Origin: Mermis nigrescens
Taxonomy: Eukaryota > Nematoda > Enoplea > Mermithida > Mermithidae
Assembly: GCA_036768485.1 (NCBI GenBank)
Contig: JAVLUZ010000725.1
Coordinates: forward strand, 124,001 to 188,000
Reading direction: 5' to 3'
Length of the DNA stretch: 64,000 nt
The position numbers and the translations under genes were made by a program. The notes beneath the pieces are model-generated. The model ran no database searches. It was not told the origin of the DNA and was given only the letters and a program-made list of their open reading frames with translations. Position 1 is the stretch's first letter; the number at the start of each line of letters is the position of its first letter. Of the stretch, positions 1-21,789 are shown piece after piece.

Positions 1-182
1 CAGAATTCAATTTTTGAAAATTTTTTTTCGTTTTTTTCGCAAGTTTTTGATGCCAATGGATAGTGCTTGATGAGAAACGTCGAAAAATGGTGTTTTTATC
101 GCCATACCACCATTTTTAAGGCCATTTTTCGACCTTCAAAAAAATCTTGCACCCCCCCAGAATTTTCTTGCTGCCCACGTAT
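1..182 (+). mobile_element. Family-A short element, copy 1 (cut by window edge)
   Basis: This is the right part of a ~230-bp interspersed repeat found at least seven times in the window. Shared landmarks are CCCCCAGAATTCAATTTTTG near the start, TGCCAATGGATAGTG in the middle, CATACCACCATTTTTAAGGC later and a terminal GCCCACSTATG. It has no coding capacity. The complete copies begin CATACCTGGGCG-like and end with an imperfect inverted match to that, so a MITE-like element is the best guess. The left end is outside the window. Confidence 0.7.
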
Positions 183-423
183 GCTTGAGACACGTGTTTG
201 GTATGAACGTATTTGATTGGTCAACATCATGTAGATAGGCAGACATTACTCTTACTCGTAAATTACATGTACACGTAATGTAGTTAGGCAGCGAATAAAT
301 TCTTAGAAGGTATCTATTGGGATGAAAATCGCGAAAAATGCCTCAAATACAATCTTGGGATCTCTGCTAAATTGTATGGAGTATGCATTTTAAGGGCTCT
401 AATCTCCCGCTTACTACCACCCG

Positions 424-575
424 TTGGGTGAGAATGTTGGGACGTTGGCAATGTTGAGACTACCGGTGGGAACGTTGGGACGATGGGAATCTTAGGATGG
501 TGGCAATGTTGAAAGGTGGCAAAACTGGAGCTTGCGGTGGGAATATTGAGACTCGCGGTGGGAGGGTTGGGACGA
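424..575 (+). repeat. GGTGGGAATGTTGGGAC minisatellite, array 1
   Basis: Degenerate tandem repeat with a ~17-bp unit close to GGTGGGAATGTTGGGAC. Many units carry a variable insertion such as TCGC or TACC between copies. The same unit forms arrays at about 995-1120, 2085-2335 (opposite strand), 3128-3280 (opposite strand) and 3638-3978. Open frames over it are repeat artefacts. Confidence 0.8.
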
Positions 576-719
576 TGGGACCGTAGATGCACATTGGTCT
601 TGAGGGGTAAAAACTGGAGCTTATCAAGAACCAATACGACGCAAAAAACTTGTAAAAATTCTACAATTGCGTAAAAACTGCGTTGATCTAAATACAGTTT
701 TTCTTAAGTTTGAAGCATT

Positions 720-985
720 TCGGAGAAATTTATGGATTTTGCCTGTTTTTAGCTTTTATTGTGCCTCTTTCCCATTACACATTTTTACTTTTCCATTCTG
801 AGGTCTAGACCCCAAACCCTCCCATTTCCCTATGTGCATGTCTGGTTGGGACCATATGTGGGCAGCAAGAAAATTCTGGGGGTCAGGATAGGTAAAATTG
901 CCAAAAATGTTATTAAAAGTATAATTCTGGAGTTCTACAGTAATCTGGGGGTTTTCAACTTCTGGGGTTACAAACCCCCACGCTT
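720..985 (+). repeat. Family-C interspersed repeat with GTCTAGACCC and GCATGTCTGG landmarks
   Basis: A diverged interspersed repeat recognised by a TTTTCCATTCTGRGGTCTAG stretch followed about 40 bp later by TGCATGTCTGGTTGGG. Related copies lie at 2340-2470 (reverse), 16145-16480 and 50585-50950. Here and at 2340 the repeat runs straight into the GGTGGGAATGTTGGGAC minisatellite, so the minisatellite may be the tail of this element. Confidence 0.5.
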
Positions 986-994
986 ATGTGTGGT

Positions 995-1120
995 TGGGAC
1001 TCACAGTGGGAATGCTGGTACGGTGGGAATGTTAGGACTCGTTGTGGCAATGTTGGGGGGACCCGGGTTGGGAATGTTGGGAGTGGGAATGTTGAGACGG
1101 TGGGAATGTTGGGACACGAC
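995..1120 (+). repeat. GGTGGGAATGTTGGGAC minisatellite, array 2
   Basis: About six imperfect units of the 17-bp repeat directly follow the family-C repeat. Overlapping open frames on both strands are low-complexity Gly/Met/Trp or Pro/His peptides and are not genes. Confidence 0.75.
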
Positions 1121-1250
1121 CATGTCCAGAAACAAATTTTTAAAAGCTGTTACATTTTGTCGAGGTGTTTGTGCGTAGTCTTGACTCAAAAGATAAGGCA
1201 AGCCAACCAGATTGGGAATAGCTTTGATTGGAGTCATGTAGGGTTACATT

Positions 1251-1480
1251 CATACCTGGGCGTGGGATTTGGGGGTATGCAGCCCCCAGAAATTAAAATA
1301 CCCCCCAGAATTCAATTTTTGGAAACTTTTTTCTGCAATTTTTGATGCCAATGGATAGTGTTCGATGAGAAACGTTGAAAAATGGTGTTTTTTTCGCCAT
1401 ACCACAATTTTTAAGGCCACCTTTTGACCTTTGAAAAAATCTTGCACCCCCTTCCAGAACTTGGGTGCCGCCCACCTATG
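1251..1480 (+). mobile_element. Family-A short element, copy 2 (complete)
   Basis: Starts CATACCTGGGCGTGGG, has a GGGGGTATGCAGCCCCCAG block, then the shared A/T-rich core, and ends GTGCCGCCCACCTATG. The two ends are imperfect inverted repeats (CATACCTGGGCG against CATAGGTGGGCG). It sits in the last visible bestrophin intron, on the opposite strand to the gene. Confidence 0.7.
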
Positions 1481-1511
1481 GTCACATTGTATCGTTTGAA
1501 CAACTCTTTAC

Positions 1512-6924
<5,413 letters not shown>

Positions 6925-7294
6925 TTAATTCTTTAAATAAGGTACCTAGTACCTAACGAATTTAATTCAATCCAATGTTGAGAAGTATTTATGCATTTAT
7001 AACGCACACTATTCTAAAAGAGCGTTCGAGCGAGTTCGTAGCTGGTTTTTGTGAGATTCTTATCAAGCATCTACGTTTAAAAATTGGTTACTCTTGATTA
7101 AGTCATTCGTAAATTTTATATTTCTGTACATGAAAAATAAAGACATTTCTCTGCCATTGTATTTTCCCGTCCGCGGAACTTCACGAATGACCTTTTCGTA
7201 AGTAGGTACCTATATGCGGAGTTAACTCAAACAGACCTATGTAAATTGAAATTTGATTATGCTATCAGTCCTATTAATACTTATAAAATACTCA

Positions 7295-8115
7295 TATACG
7301 CAGGCCGTAGCCAGGGGACCGGCCAATCCCCCCAAAATGATGAACAATTTTTGGTTTTCCCAAGGGTCCCTCCCTGAAAGGAAAAATGAAAAATGGACGA
7401 AGTGCGTCTGAAATATCGCCGAAACAGGTTTTTAGCGTACTTTTGAGCTAGTAAACTCAAAATTTTCCGGCGCTTTGCGCCGGATTTATTGTATATATAT
7501 ATAGTTTTGTCTTCTAAATCGCTAAAAATCGCTCAAATTTGAGTTAGACATAAAGAGCATGTCAATTTTTTCCGGCGCTACGCGCCGGATTCATTGTTTA
7601 GCTATAGTCTTTACCTTCCAGCTCACTCAAAACAGCTCAAATTTGAGATATGACATGGGAAGCATGAAATTTTTATGGCGCTTCGCGCCGTATTTATTGT
7701 TTATATATGTTTTTTGTCTTCTAGCCGCTCAAAACCGCTCAAATTTGCGGTTGACATGCAGCAGATGTCAATTTTTTTCGGCGCTTGGCGCTGAATTATT
7801 CATTATCTGTATTGTTTTTCTCGGTTAAGCACAATGATTAAGTACAAAAGCAAGAGATAAGAAATAATTCGTCGATTAAGTGCTGATGAAGCAGCCTAAA
7901 TGAAAAATTAGCTGTATATCAATATGAAATTGAGTGAAAAATTTTTTAAATTTTTTCCTCAAATATTTCTGCACCATCGTATAGAGCTCGCCGAGATACG
8001 CTTCAAAACTGCCTTTATTTTTACCTACTCGTATCTCCTAATGGTTCTCGAGATATGTGGCCTCAAAAAATTTTGACCCCCTCCGAAAAAAATTCTGGTT
8101 ACGGGCCTGCGTATA
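7295..8115 (+). mobile_element. TIR element carrying a 105-bp hairpin tandem repeat
   Basis: The ends are inverted repeats: TATACGCAGGCCGTAGCCAG on the left and CTGGTTACGGGCCTGCGTAT at the right. No transposase is visible in the 0.8 kb, so it is non-autonomous. Inside (7455-7800) are four copies of a ~104-bp unit, each with a CCGGCGC-NNN-GCGCCGG hairpin. The open frame over 7559-7828 follows the repeats and is not considered a gene. Confidence 0.7.
7467..7793 (+). repeat. Four tandem ~104-bp units each with a GC hairpin
   Basis: Hairpins at 7467-7483 (CCGGCGCTTTGCGCCGG), 7572-7588, 7676-7690 and 7779-7793, spaced 105, 104 and 103 bp. A second small palindrome (GCTCAAATTTGAG) recurs between them. 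Loop bases vary while the stems are largely kept; the last copy is degraded. Confidence 0.8.
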
Positions 8116-8696
8116 GGTACATATTTTCAGTAAGATCACAAATTTATTTTACCGTAAGCATAAAGAGCTGACAATTCTCCGACATTCGCAATATATGTAA
8201 ACGACATTTTGCGCAAATATTCACCTATGTGTATTTATGACAATTAAGGAGAGGAATTTTAAAAAATAGAACTAGAATTCTCGATCTCAATTTGTTATCA
8301 GCAGTCGCTGCTTGTTGCTACACTATTGATTAGGTTCTGGAGAAATTTATTAAAAATTCCATTTCGAAGTTCTACTGCAAAAATTTCAAAAATAAATAAA
8401 ATTATGAAAATTACGTAACTCAAGCATTTTGCAATCATAATAAAATTTTCCGACTCAGTCGGATCAATGATATATAAGCAAGCATGTATATTCAAATACC
8501 GATCACTTTGTTTAGAGATAATTAATGGAAATAGACGAGTCTTTAAATTTGTTCGTAAGTGAAACATTCAAATATTCGAGTCAAAGAATTCGATCATTGT
8601 ATGTATAGGTACATTTTCGTTTCTTTCATCGGATTATGAGAAAATGACTATCGTTGTATCGGGAAGTCTTGCAAATATTCAATTCATGTAGGGTAC
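8116..8696. other. Intergenic AT-rich stretch, nothing recognised
   Basis: No gene, RNA or clear repeat was recognised. The 89-codon minus frame at 8298-8567 resembles no family and has no exon-like borders. Confidence 0.5.
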
Positions 8697-8706
8697 CGAC
8701 GGATTG

Positions 8707-9792
8707 TGTCCAGGATGGCCGTCCGTCCAGCTTGGCCGCTCATCCAGGATGACCGATCACAGAAAAAGATGGCTCAATTTACTAATGAGAGTGGCCGTCC
8801 GTCTATGCTATGTTTAATTTCTAAATTAAATGTCACATAATTTGCGCCAATATTTATTTGATATTACTCAAACCAGTACCATGTACTGGCATTCGACGTA
8901 TATTATACAGAATGCAGCTAAATAATACCAACCGTCCATCCAGGCTGACCGCTTATTCAGGATAAATTTATTGAATTCGCAAGGATGTGTTTGATATTGA
9001 AATGATGCGATTTGTGTACTTTGCAGAGTAAAGGCGTAAAAAATTATCGTCTATTACTTGACTATTTCGCACAGCGAGTTCCATTAAACAAGAATGGTAA
9101 TAATAGGCAAACCAAAAAGTACCTACTTTGTCCGAGTAGTTTTGTAGCTACAAAATGTCACTAACAAGTCACAACTTAACAAATTAAATACTTTTTTCAA
9201 GTAAGCCAGAATAAAAGCTGGATAATTCATACATTAAATAAGCCCCAGTCGTTTATGCTAGTCACTAAAGCAAATCGATAGACCACCCTTAAGATATCTT
9301 TTATGAAAGCTATTTTCATACTAGGCAGAGAATCGGGACGGTCGGAGAATCGAGACGGTCGGAGAAACAGGATTTTTCGCAATCTCAAAATGACCTGTTT
9401 TATAATCTTAGAAGAAGAAACGGAACAGTCAATGAATTGAGACGGTTGGAGAAATGTGAGCGGTTAGGCTATCCGGCCAATTGAGGCGGCCACCCTGGAC
9501 GGGTGGCCTGGCCAGCATAGGTGGGCGGCTATAGAGTTCTAAGGGGTGCAAGATTTTTTAAAAGGTCAAAAAATGGCCCTAAAAATGGTGGTACGGCGAA
9601 AAAACACCATTTTTCAACGCTTCACATCGAGCACTATCCATTGGCATCGAAAAATTGCGAAAAAAACAAAGAAAATTTTCAAAAATTGAATTCTGATTCT
9701 GGGGGGGGGTGTTTTGGTTTCTCGGGGGGGGGGTGCATACCCCCGAACCCCACCACGCCGAGGTATGGTGGCCAGGCTGGACGGGCGGCCCA
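8707..9792 (+). mobile_element. Candidate TIR element (GGCCGTCCGTCCAGCTTGGCC ends, about 1.1 kb)
   Basis: The left end has GGCCGTCCGTCCAGCTTGG; the right end at about 9769-9789 has GGCCAGGCTGGACGGGCGG, its imperfect inverse. Subterminal GGTCGGAGAATCGRGAC units repeat at 9325-9460. A family-A element (9516-9766) is inserted next to the right end. No transposase is seen. Confidence 0.45.
9516..9766 (-). mobile_element. Family-A short element, copy 3
   Basis: Reverse orientation: the plus strand reads CATAGGTGGGCGGC, the A/T-rich core, then GGGGGTGCATACCCCC and CCACGCCGAGGTATG. The open frame starting at 9521 runs through this repeat and is not a gene. Confidence 0.7.
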
Positions 9793-9799
9793 ATAGACT

Positions 9800-12700
9800 T
9801 AATATGTTCTTGAAAATCTGGGTTTGATATGTTGATGCATTATACTCTCTTAGAAGTCAGCTGTAGAACAACATTGCTCAAAAGTGTGATTGTGCAACAA
9901 TCATTTTTGGTTTGAAAACTGAAGAATTTAATATGGATATATCGCCAATAATCCGCAATCAAAATAAAAAAACATCTCTGAAAGCCATGTTCAAGATAAA
10001 GATTTAAGGTATCTATTCATCTAGAACCTCACATTAAATTCCTAATGAATCCTGTAGTCATTTGCGGAATGCGTAGCATTTTCTCGAATTCATGGGATAG
10101 TGTCTTTTTGGGGCGCAAGTTGTCAAGATCCATGCTTAAACTTGTTTTGTTTGAGACAAAAAAAACAAGAAAGATGCAATTTACCGTACCAAAGGAAAGA
10201 ACAAAACATCATTTCATGCTCTCATGTCTTATTGGAAGGAAAAATTTTTAGGAATATTGAGTACCTATGTCGACCATTTTGCTTGACAATATTTTTTATT
10301 CATTCAACAATTCGCGCATAGATACTGACTCCACCTTAACATTTCAGGCTGTAAATAGCAAGATCACAATTTGCGGCCGGAGCTGGACTCAGTTTCGATC
10401 CATGACTGCATCAAATATGATTACTGTTATTGTACACACAGTGCTAAGGCTGTTTCGTTTGATTAGGTAGGTATTGTACCCTTCCAATATTACTCGGTTT
10501 AGTATGTGAAGGTATACTGATAACATGCCTCAACGTTCACTTTTGATTTATTTCGCCTGAAGTAAAAAATCAAGTCCTAGTACGCACATGATATCGGAAG
10601 AAATATCACTTTTCAATAAAGTACTAAGTGCTATAGTCATCTTTGAATACAGATAAAGATATAATCTTCATTTTAAGTGATGACGATTTCTAAATATAAC
10701 ACCAGCTGGATAGTTTTTACTTCTTACAATTAATTATTATGTAAGTGATGTTTTCCAATATTAGTACAGTCAGCTTTCCATGAGAAAACTTAATTATAAT
10801 AAACGAAAAGATTAAAATCATCGGTTATTTGTGCAAGATTGAAGCGATTTCGATTGATTTTTTATTTTATTTCTTTTGATTTTTTTGTGATTTGCTGTCA
10901 TACCTTTCAGAATAATAATTTTTTTCGATTTATTAAATAATGAAGCTGATTTCGAAAAGCAGATTTACGTATCTGTGGAGCTGGTTCAGTTCGACATTCG
11001 TGACTTGGTTTTTTTATAGAATTTATATTTTTATCTTGCAGCATTGAAACAACCTGCTTTGACTTCAAAACCTCTTGGGATAATACGAACATCTTTGAGA
11101 CTGCGAGTAGCGTACGTACAGAAATGATTTTTAATTATTAATCTCATCAAGTGTCCTAAGCACTACCAATCTTTTGCGAGCAGCAAAGTCCTGAAAATTA
11201 GTGAGTTTTGATCATCAATATCACATTGATATTAGTAACTTCAATATTATTGTTATCAACATAGTTAGGCAATTTAGATATCAATTACTCTTGATTTCTC
11301 AGTCTTATTGCTCGAACATTCACTCACACTTTCTCAATTCATACTAGCATTATGCAAACATATTTTTTTGCTTGAACCATGTTGCTTTTACGCATAATCT
11401 CTTACAATTATTGCTCTCTTTCATTCTGTGATTGATGAACAAGGTTTTTTTTAAGAAACAATAAATATTAAATGTTTGAACAATAATACATGGTCATAGT
11501 TTTTATGCAATTTCTTTTGACTAACAACGTAACGTGCTATTCTATAATTTCTTTTGGCTAGCAACATGCATTTATTTTTTTATATTTTTTATAAAGAATT
11601 TTGGACTAATGTAATGGTCGTAGTGTGTGTGATCGTCTGGTTGCTATTATTTCAAGAATCAGTAGCCTGAAACTTTTTTATCTTTACATTTTGATTTTGT
11701 TCTCAATAGTCTGTTTTGCATAATAAATCAAATACAAATAAGTGACGTACAATGTGTGCAATTTTTTATGCCCGTCCTTTTTTAATTTTTCTATATCTCT
11801 TGCCTTGCACCTTCTTATGTTTAAGCGCGTGTTGGCACCAATTTTTGAAATATGTATTGGCCGTATCGGCTCGATTAGTCTTTGTCTCTTTTCTATCTCT
11901 TCATCTCACTTTATCTCTTTTTCTCTAACTTTGGCTCTGATTTTTACCTTATCTTAGATAATTTGCGAAGTTGCATGCGATTTCAATTTTTTTGTCAAAA
12001 TATCATGTCACACAGACTTACACTGCTCATATTGCAAAAATTAATATAATGGTGGTATCGTATATCATCGTCATCATTGCTGCGTCATTGAAATATTTAG
12101 TTTTATTCAATCTCCATAGTAAAAGTAATAAAATGCAAGCTTAATTGAAAAAGCGGAGCAAAAAATGCATTTACTAAAATTCGATTTCAAAAAACGAGAT
12201 AACATGAATTTTCTCAAATTGCATGCGTTTCTCCGGTGATACGAATCATAAGCCGCATAATATCAATTGGACGCGGTCATATACTATAGCAAAGGCACTG
12301 AATAGCAAGTTCACTGCTATAAAAATTAGGCAAGACTGTTTGTTCAGCTTGTCAATTTGACCGAGCTTTGTACGTGAGCTGACGGGAACCATTAAACGAC
12401 TCCCATATCATCGTCATTGCTTACAAACTTCAGGTATTTGTATATTCAATAATGCGAGAGATATGCTTATTGATTGGCAATATGCTGGCGCAATAAACCA
12501 AACGGTATAGCCTTTCAACGACTCTACTTTTTTTTGAAAATATTACTGGATTTCCCGGATATTAGCTTTTTGCATAAAAATTGTGCTTTTGTTAAGTAAA
12601 TAAACCGCGCTTAAAAAACGCCTATCGTTTACCAATCAAAGTTTTCCGTAATTAAAACATTAAATGAAAGAGCGTGCCGCTTTTTGGGTGTTTCAAGCAG

Positions 12701-13150
12701 CTTTGATTTCTAATTTAACGTCGTTTTGCTTGCCATCTATCATAGGTAGCGCATTAGCGCGTACCTATAATATTCTTGGAGACTCCCTTAAAAGTGACTT
12801 CTTCCACTAAAGCTATAACGGGACACTTCTGTATTGTGCGGTTTTTCAAAAGATGGATAATAAAAAAATTCGCTGCCCGTGTTTTTTTGTTTTTCCAAAA
12901 TCAATACTCAATGTGTAAAGAGCGTGAAACGTTTTAACATGAAGTTTTTTAAAATTTTGGTCGGTCACACGACTTTTCTAACTCAGCTTTTCATTCTGTT
13001 AAGTCTGTTTTTTAATTGTAGCGAATTGAATTAGCTCGACAGAATGTCTTCATTTTTTTGATAAGTGACTTATTCCTAGAGTGACAGTGTAATGAGTATA
13101 AAGGATCTGAGGGTAAAAAACACATTTTAGTCGAGTTTTCGACTTGTTTA
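9800..13150. other. 3.3 kb with no supported gene
   Basis: AT-rich sequence with only short open frames. A 119-bp stretch at 10349-10467 is open and flanked by plausible splice signals (TTTCAG| and ATTAG|GTAGGT), but its peptide matches nothing known to me. Frames at 10907-11092 and 11742-11957 look like chance. Confidence 0.5.
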
Positions 13151-13199
13151 TGGCTGCCAAATCCTTTGTATAAGAGTCCTCTAAAAATCTATCTACGGA

Positions 13200-14240
13200 A
13201 ATGTACTACAACTCAAGGGCTACCTTTGGCTTACCTGCAAACTTGTTTACATTCAAAGCGGAGTTAGATCTAGAGGTTTACACTTTACACTCTAGTGGAT
13301 GGTGTAAAAACCAGATTTTGTCTAAGATTTTTCTGCCAACTTTTCCACTTATTAATCGGGACAAATTGATTAAAATAAAAATAACGCCCGATCTAATAGC
13401 TACACGCCGCTGCAAACCGCGTTTAAAAAACTCAATATTGAGTCATTTATGGGGTTGTAAAGTTCTAAATCGAGGGTGTAAAATAGGCTAAAAAAGACGT
13501 TTTTCTCCCTATTTTGATCGGTAAATATCTCAAATATTTTGCAGAACAGAAGTTTTGCACATACAACCGTACTACAATTAAAAGGATATAAAATGGCCTG
13601 AACCGAATTTCCTTTACACTCAATGGGGAGTTGAGGTTCAGATTTTTAAAGTTTACAATGTGGTGGATGATGGAAAAAGACGTTTTTATTACTTTTTGTT
13701 CGACACTGTCTCCGTCTAGAAGTCAGGACAAGTCGGATAAGATAAAAATAAAGTACTTGTTAGGGGGTACACGTCACAGCAAATTGCCTTCATTTACGTC
13801 AATATTGAGCTTTTTCGGGAGGTGTAAAGTCAAAAATTGGGTGTGTTGAAGGTGTTTCTGTGTTGTTTTTTTCTGTCAACTTCTCCACTTATGAGTCTGG
13901 ACATGACCTCAAGTCTAAAAATGTACCAGGAATCAAAGGTGATACGCTACTTGGGCGCCTTTGTTTCCAATCAATAGTGGTGTAAAGTGGTTTACATGTA
14001 ATATTTATTTATCGTCAGGCCATTGCGGAGGCTAAATTTTTTCATAAATGTTGATCGTAATATCAAAATTATGAATTCGACAAAAATCTTCTTTACATCC
14101 TTAATTTGTGTAAGGTTTACACCGCAAATTAAGTTTAGTTCTAGAGCTTCGCGGAAGCTTAATTTTTTCCAAAATGTTCCATGTAACGTCAGGATTACGA
14201 ATCTGAGCGCAAGTGTTCTTTACACCCAATAATTGCGTAA
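13200..14240 (-). repeat. Diverged ~175-bp satellite-like repeat, block 1 (reverse)
   Basis: Units marked by ACTCAATATTGAGT near a GTAAAG/CTTTACAC motif and by GTTGGCAGAAAAATC-like segments when read on the minus strand. The same units occur in plus orientation at 39850-41600 and in reverse at 42150-42560. Short frames at 13201-13491 and 13631-13849 are repeat frames. Confidence 0.6.
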
Positions 14241-14399
14241 AGTTTATGCTGAAAACCTTTGATCCGTTTGAATAGGGGAAGGTTGTCTTGTTTAACAAAG
14301 ATAATGCTTATGTTCAGGACAATATTGTTTTCCGGATCCCCGGACTGTTGTCACTATTATGGCATGTAACTGTATGTGCTTACTGACTGATTTACTCAA

Positions 14400-15757
14400 A
14401 TCATGCTAATTAAAAGTAGGGTACGAATATACTTGGGATTGTGCATTAGTAAGGATATAAAAGGAGGGGATAAGGAAAAAGCTACCTATGTATGTGCCTA
14501 AAGTCACAAAATCTGCTAAAAATCACTTTCTCTAAGCAACGCGAAAAATCGAAGTATATTCTGCGGCCTCTGAAAAAGTGTAACCTTTGAATAATTTTCA
14601 ATGCTTCACGTCAGAATGTACAAACATAATCTAAAATCTTTACTTTTTGTAAATTGTTTGCAAAGAAAACTAACTGCAATTGTATTTAAAGGTGTCTTAT
14701 TTTGTTACCATGAGCATTAGCAAGCAAACCTGGCGTTAATTGATTAGTACAGACAATCGTTGCAGGCATACAAGTGTACCTACATTTAGTCTGTTTCATG
14801 TAAGCTTACGCGTTTCCTACCGCTTTAAACCAACAATTTATTCAATTGTCTTGAATGCATCGATGTTGGCTATTCAATTCAATTGGCTTGCAGTCTCGCC
14901 TTCTATCTTATTTCCAATAGCTACTGCATAGCTAAATTGCTGCTTTTTCGATCATTTTTTTGGTTCAATAGTTTATTTCAATCTGTAGGGCACAGAATAT
15001 GCATACTTCGATTTTTTGCGTTGCTTAGAGAAAGTCTGATTTTTAGCAGATTTCGCGACTTTAGGCGCATGCATAGGTAGCTTTTTCCTAGTCCCCTCCT
15101 TTATATTCTTAATAATCCACAATTTCAAGTACAGGGTGTCTCGAAATGATAGCCCCCTCCAGAAACCGACTTTCAAGAATCATGGAAAAAAATATACAAA
15201 TACCATGTTGTAGAGTATTCAATTCTGCGTCGGATGCTTATTTTATCAGAGCGCAATGTGCACCGGTTAATTTTTTATTGATCAAAAAGGAAACATATCT
15301 CAGTATTCCGAATTTCACGACTACGTCGATTTAAAAATCCATATAGCCGTCTTCAGCTTAGTCGTCCTGCCTTAAATGCATAGTCATTGAACATAACAGA
15401 TTGTCAGACTATTACGCATCATATTCTAATTCATTTGACACCATATGCCAATTTTTTGATGCTGTTTCTGCAGAATAGCGACCGATTTCTGACTCCATGT
15501 CCATGAGCTTTTTAATCGATTCGTCACAACTTTACTAAGATAGATCTTATTCAGAGCTACTTGTAAAAATTTCTTTTTTTGCAATGTATAAATCACTTTT
15601 TACTACCCAAAGCAGAATTGAATGCTCTACAAGATAGTGCTTACAGATTTTTTCTATCGTACCCTGAAATCAATTTTTTGGAGGGGGCTATCATTTCGTG
15701 ACACCCTGTATATTCGTCTTTTTTGTTCCATCGGAGCATTTTTATTTGCTAGTAATG
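14400..15757 (+). mobile_element. Foldback element F, copy A (split by a mariner-type MITE)
   Basis: The left arm (about 14410-14585) and right arm (about 14990-15757) are inverted copies sharing TTTCTCTAAGCAACGC, AATCGAAGTATATTCTGC and a polypurine/polypyrimidine AAAAGGAGGGGA block. The right arm continues past the nested MITE (15132-15708) with TATATTCGTC and CCATCGGAGCATTTTT. Satellite units abut the left side. No protein is encoded. A second copy is at 48285-49285. Confidence 0.65.
15132..15708 (+). mobile_element. Mariner-type MITE with ~32-bp inverted ends, flanked by TA
   Basis: 577 bp. Begins CAGGGTGTCTCGAAATGATA and ends with its near-perfect inverse (TATCATTTCGTGACACCCTG), each flanked by TA, the Tc1/mariner target duplication. 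The interior has no transposase. It sits inside the right arm of foldback copy A, so it is younger. Confidence 0.88.
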
Positions 15758-15759
15758 TA

Positions 15760-16140
15760 TATTCCAGTTTAAAGTCGCTTTCAACCTTATGCGTTTAAAA
15801 TCAACTTAAATAAAAAAATTATCAACAGAATTAGAATTTACGGATAGGACTTTTAGGTCATTCATGCGACGACATAAAACAACTTATCCTTTCATATTCT
15901 TTTATTAACAGATTATCGTTTCGTATTCATTTCCCGCTTACATTTTGTGTGAACGACATTCCCGGGTGGCCGAAAATGGTATTAAAATATATCTATCATT
16001 CAAAGGTTAACCATCGACCTCGACCGACAATAGCGACCAGACGTGCAAATGGGGTACCTTTAAAATGGAACAAGGATTTTGCAGGAAATTGATGCTGATT
16101 AACGTAGTTTTTTTAAAGCTATTTTAGCTCTACAAGTTTT
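15760..16140. other. Short intergenic stretch, nothing recognised
   Basis: No coding or repeat signal recognised apart from the flanking elements. Confidence 0.5.
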
Positions 16141-16144
16141 TGCA

Positions 16145-16480
16145 ACCAGCTGTCTGGCTGACAGTCCCAGGATCGGCTATACCCCAGACAGGCCAGGCTG
16201 TGTATTCATAGTAGTGATGCACAGCATGGTCTATTTGGGGGTCAGTCGGGTCTGGGGGTCACAAAAGAGCTATTTTGGACTAAAATGACCTCAAAAACTG
16301 ATATAAGCACTAAAATAGCATTAAAACTACGTTTTTTCGTCCTTTTTGGTCAATTTAGAGCACTTTTGAAGGAAATTTTTCACTTTTCTCAATTTTTGGC
16401 CTTAATTTTGCTTTATTTTTCTCGGGAAGTTAACATTTTTCCATTCTGGGGTCTAGACCCTCAATCCTAACGTGCATGTC
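16145..16480 (+). repeat. Family-C interspersed repeat, longer copy
   Basis: Shares with 50585-50950 a GATGCACAGYATGG segment, a TGGGGGTCA block, TTTGGTCAATTT, CATTCTGGGGTCTAGACCC and a final GTGCATGTCTG. The 61-codon frame inside is non-genic. Confidence 0.55.
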
Positions 16481-17362
16481 TGATAGCGATATAAAAGAGA
16501 TGTCAGGATATGATTTTTTGCATATGGTGACGCAACTTCTGCTTTACATTACTAAAGTCACTATTTTTTTTATCTTTTCCCGCCTTTTCTAGAAAAAGTT
16601 TTTAAAATACCTCACTCCTTTTGTTAGGAAAAACAGCTTTTATCTTGTCGCAGCTTAGGCACTGATTAGCCTTTGATCTCAAAATTCCGGTAAAACAAAA
16701 ACACTTTGTGACCAAAAGTCCCATTGTGATTCATTTTCTCTTTTTAGTGATGCATTTTTCGTTAAAACTCAATTTTTGCTGATTTTGACGAAAAATTTGC
16801 ATTATAACAAATGCACGTTTTATGAACAAAAAACATTCTAAAAAGTGCTTTACAAAGTTGGATTCTCTCAGCTGATTTATTGACCTTTTTCCTTGAAGAA
16901 TGAAGTCATGGGACCTTATGTTTGGGGCTATTTTTTCAGTATTTTTAATCTATGATAAAGCAAAATTATTTTCTTGAAAGCGGATAAAAGATAAGGAGAA
17001 ATGATGAGTTCAGCGATGTAAAGCAGAAGTTGCAGGATCACGAGCAAAAACCGCGTGTTGATAACTCTGATAGAAAAAATTATCAGACAACTAAAACAAA
17101 CTTTTATAACAACTCTTACATAGGTATGTAGGACCGATAGGTCAGTCGATCAAAAAGTGTTGCCGGCCACTCGAAAAAGTCGGTCTGTCGGTTCGCCAGG
17201 ATACCCAAAAATTTTTATGATTGGTATGATATCTTATTTTATTTGCCGGCCACTCGGGAACGTCGGTAGTCGATTAATTTTTTGTATAAGCTTTATTAAC
17301 CAGAATATCGCTATGCGCAGAATAAAGACAAAATGTACTTTTAGATTCCCAAAGTTTAAAGA
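16481..17362. other. Upstream region of the aquaporin gene
   Basis: No exon was recognised. A promoter or 5' UTR for the aquaporin is expected here, but no convincing TATA or initiator element stands out. Confidence 0.4.
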
Positions 17363-21780
<4,418 letters not shown>

Positions 21781-21789
21781 TGATACATG

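Noticed and set aside
10349..10467. Possible plus-strand exon with CGRSWTQFRSMTASN
   Set aside because: Splice borders are plausible, but the peptide matches no family I know and no partner exon is near.
13201..13849. Two short plus-strand ORFs
   Set aside because: They run through satellite-like repeat units that recur at 42.2 kb with different frames.
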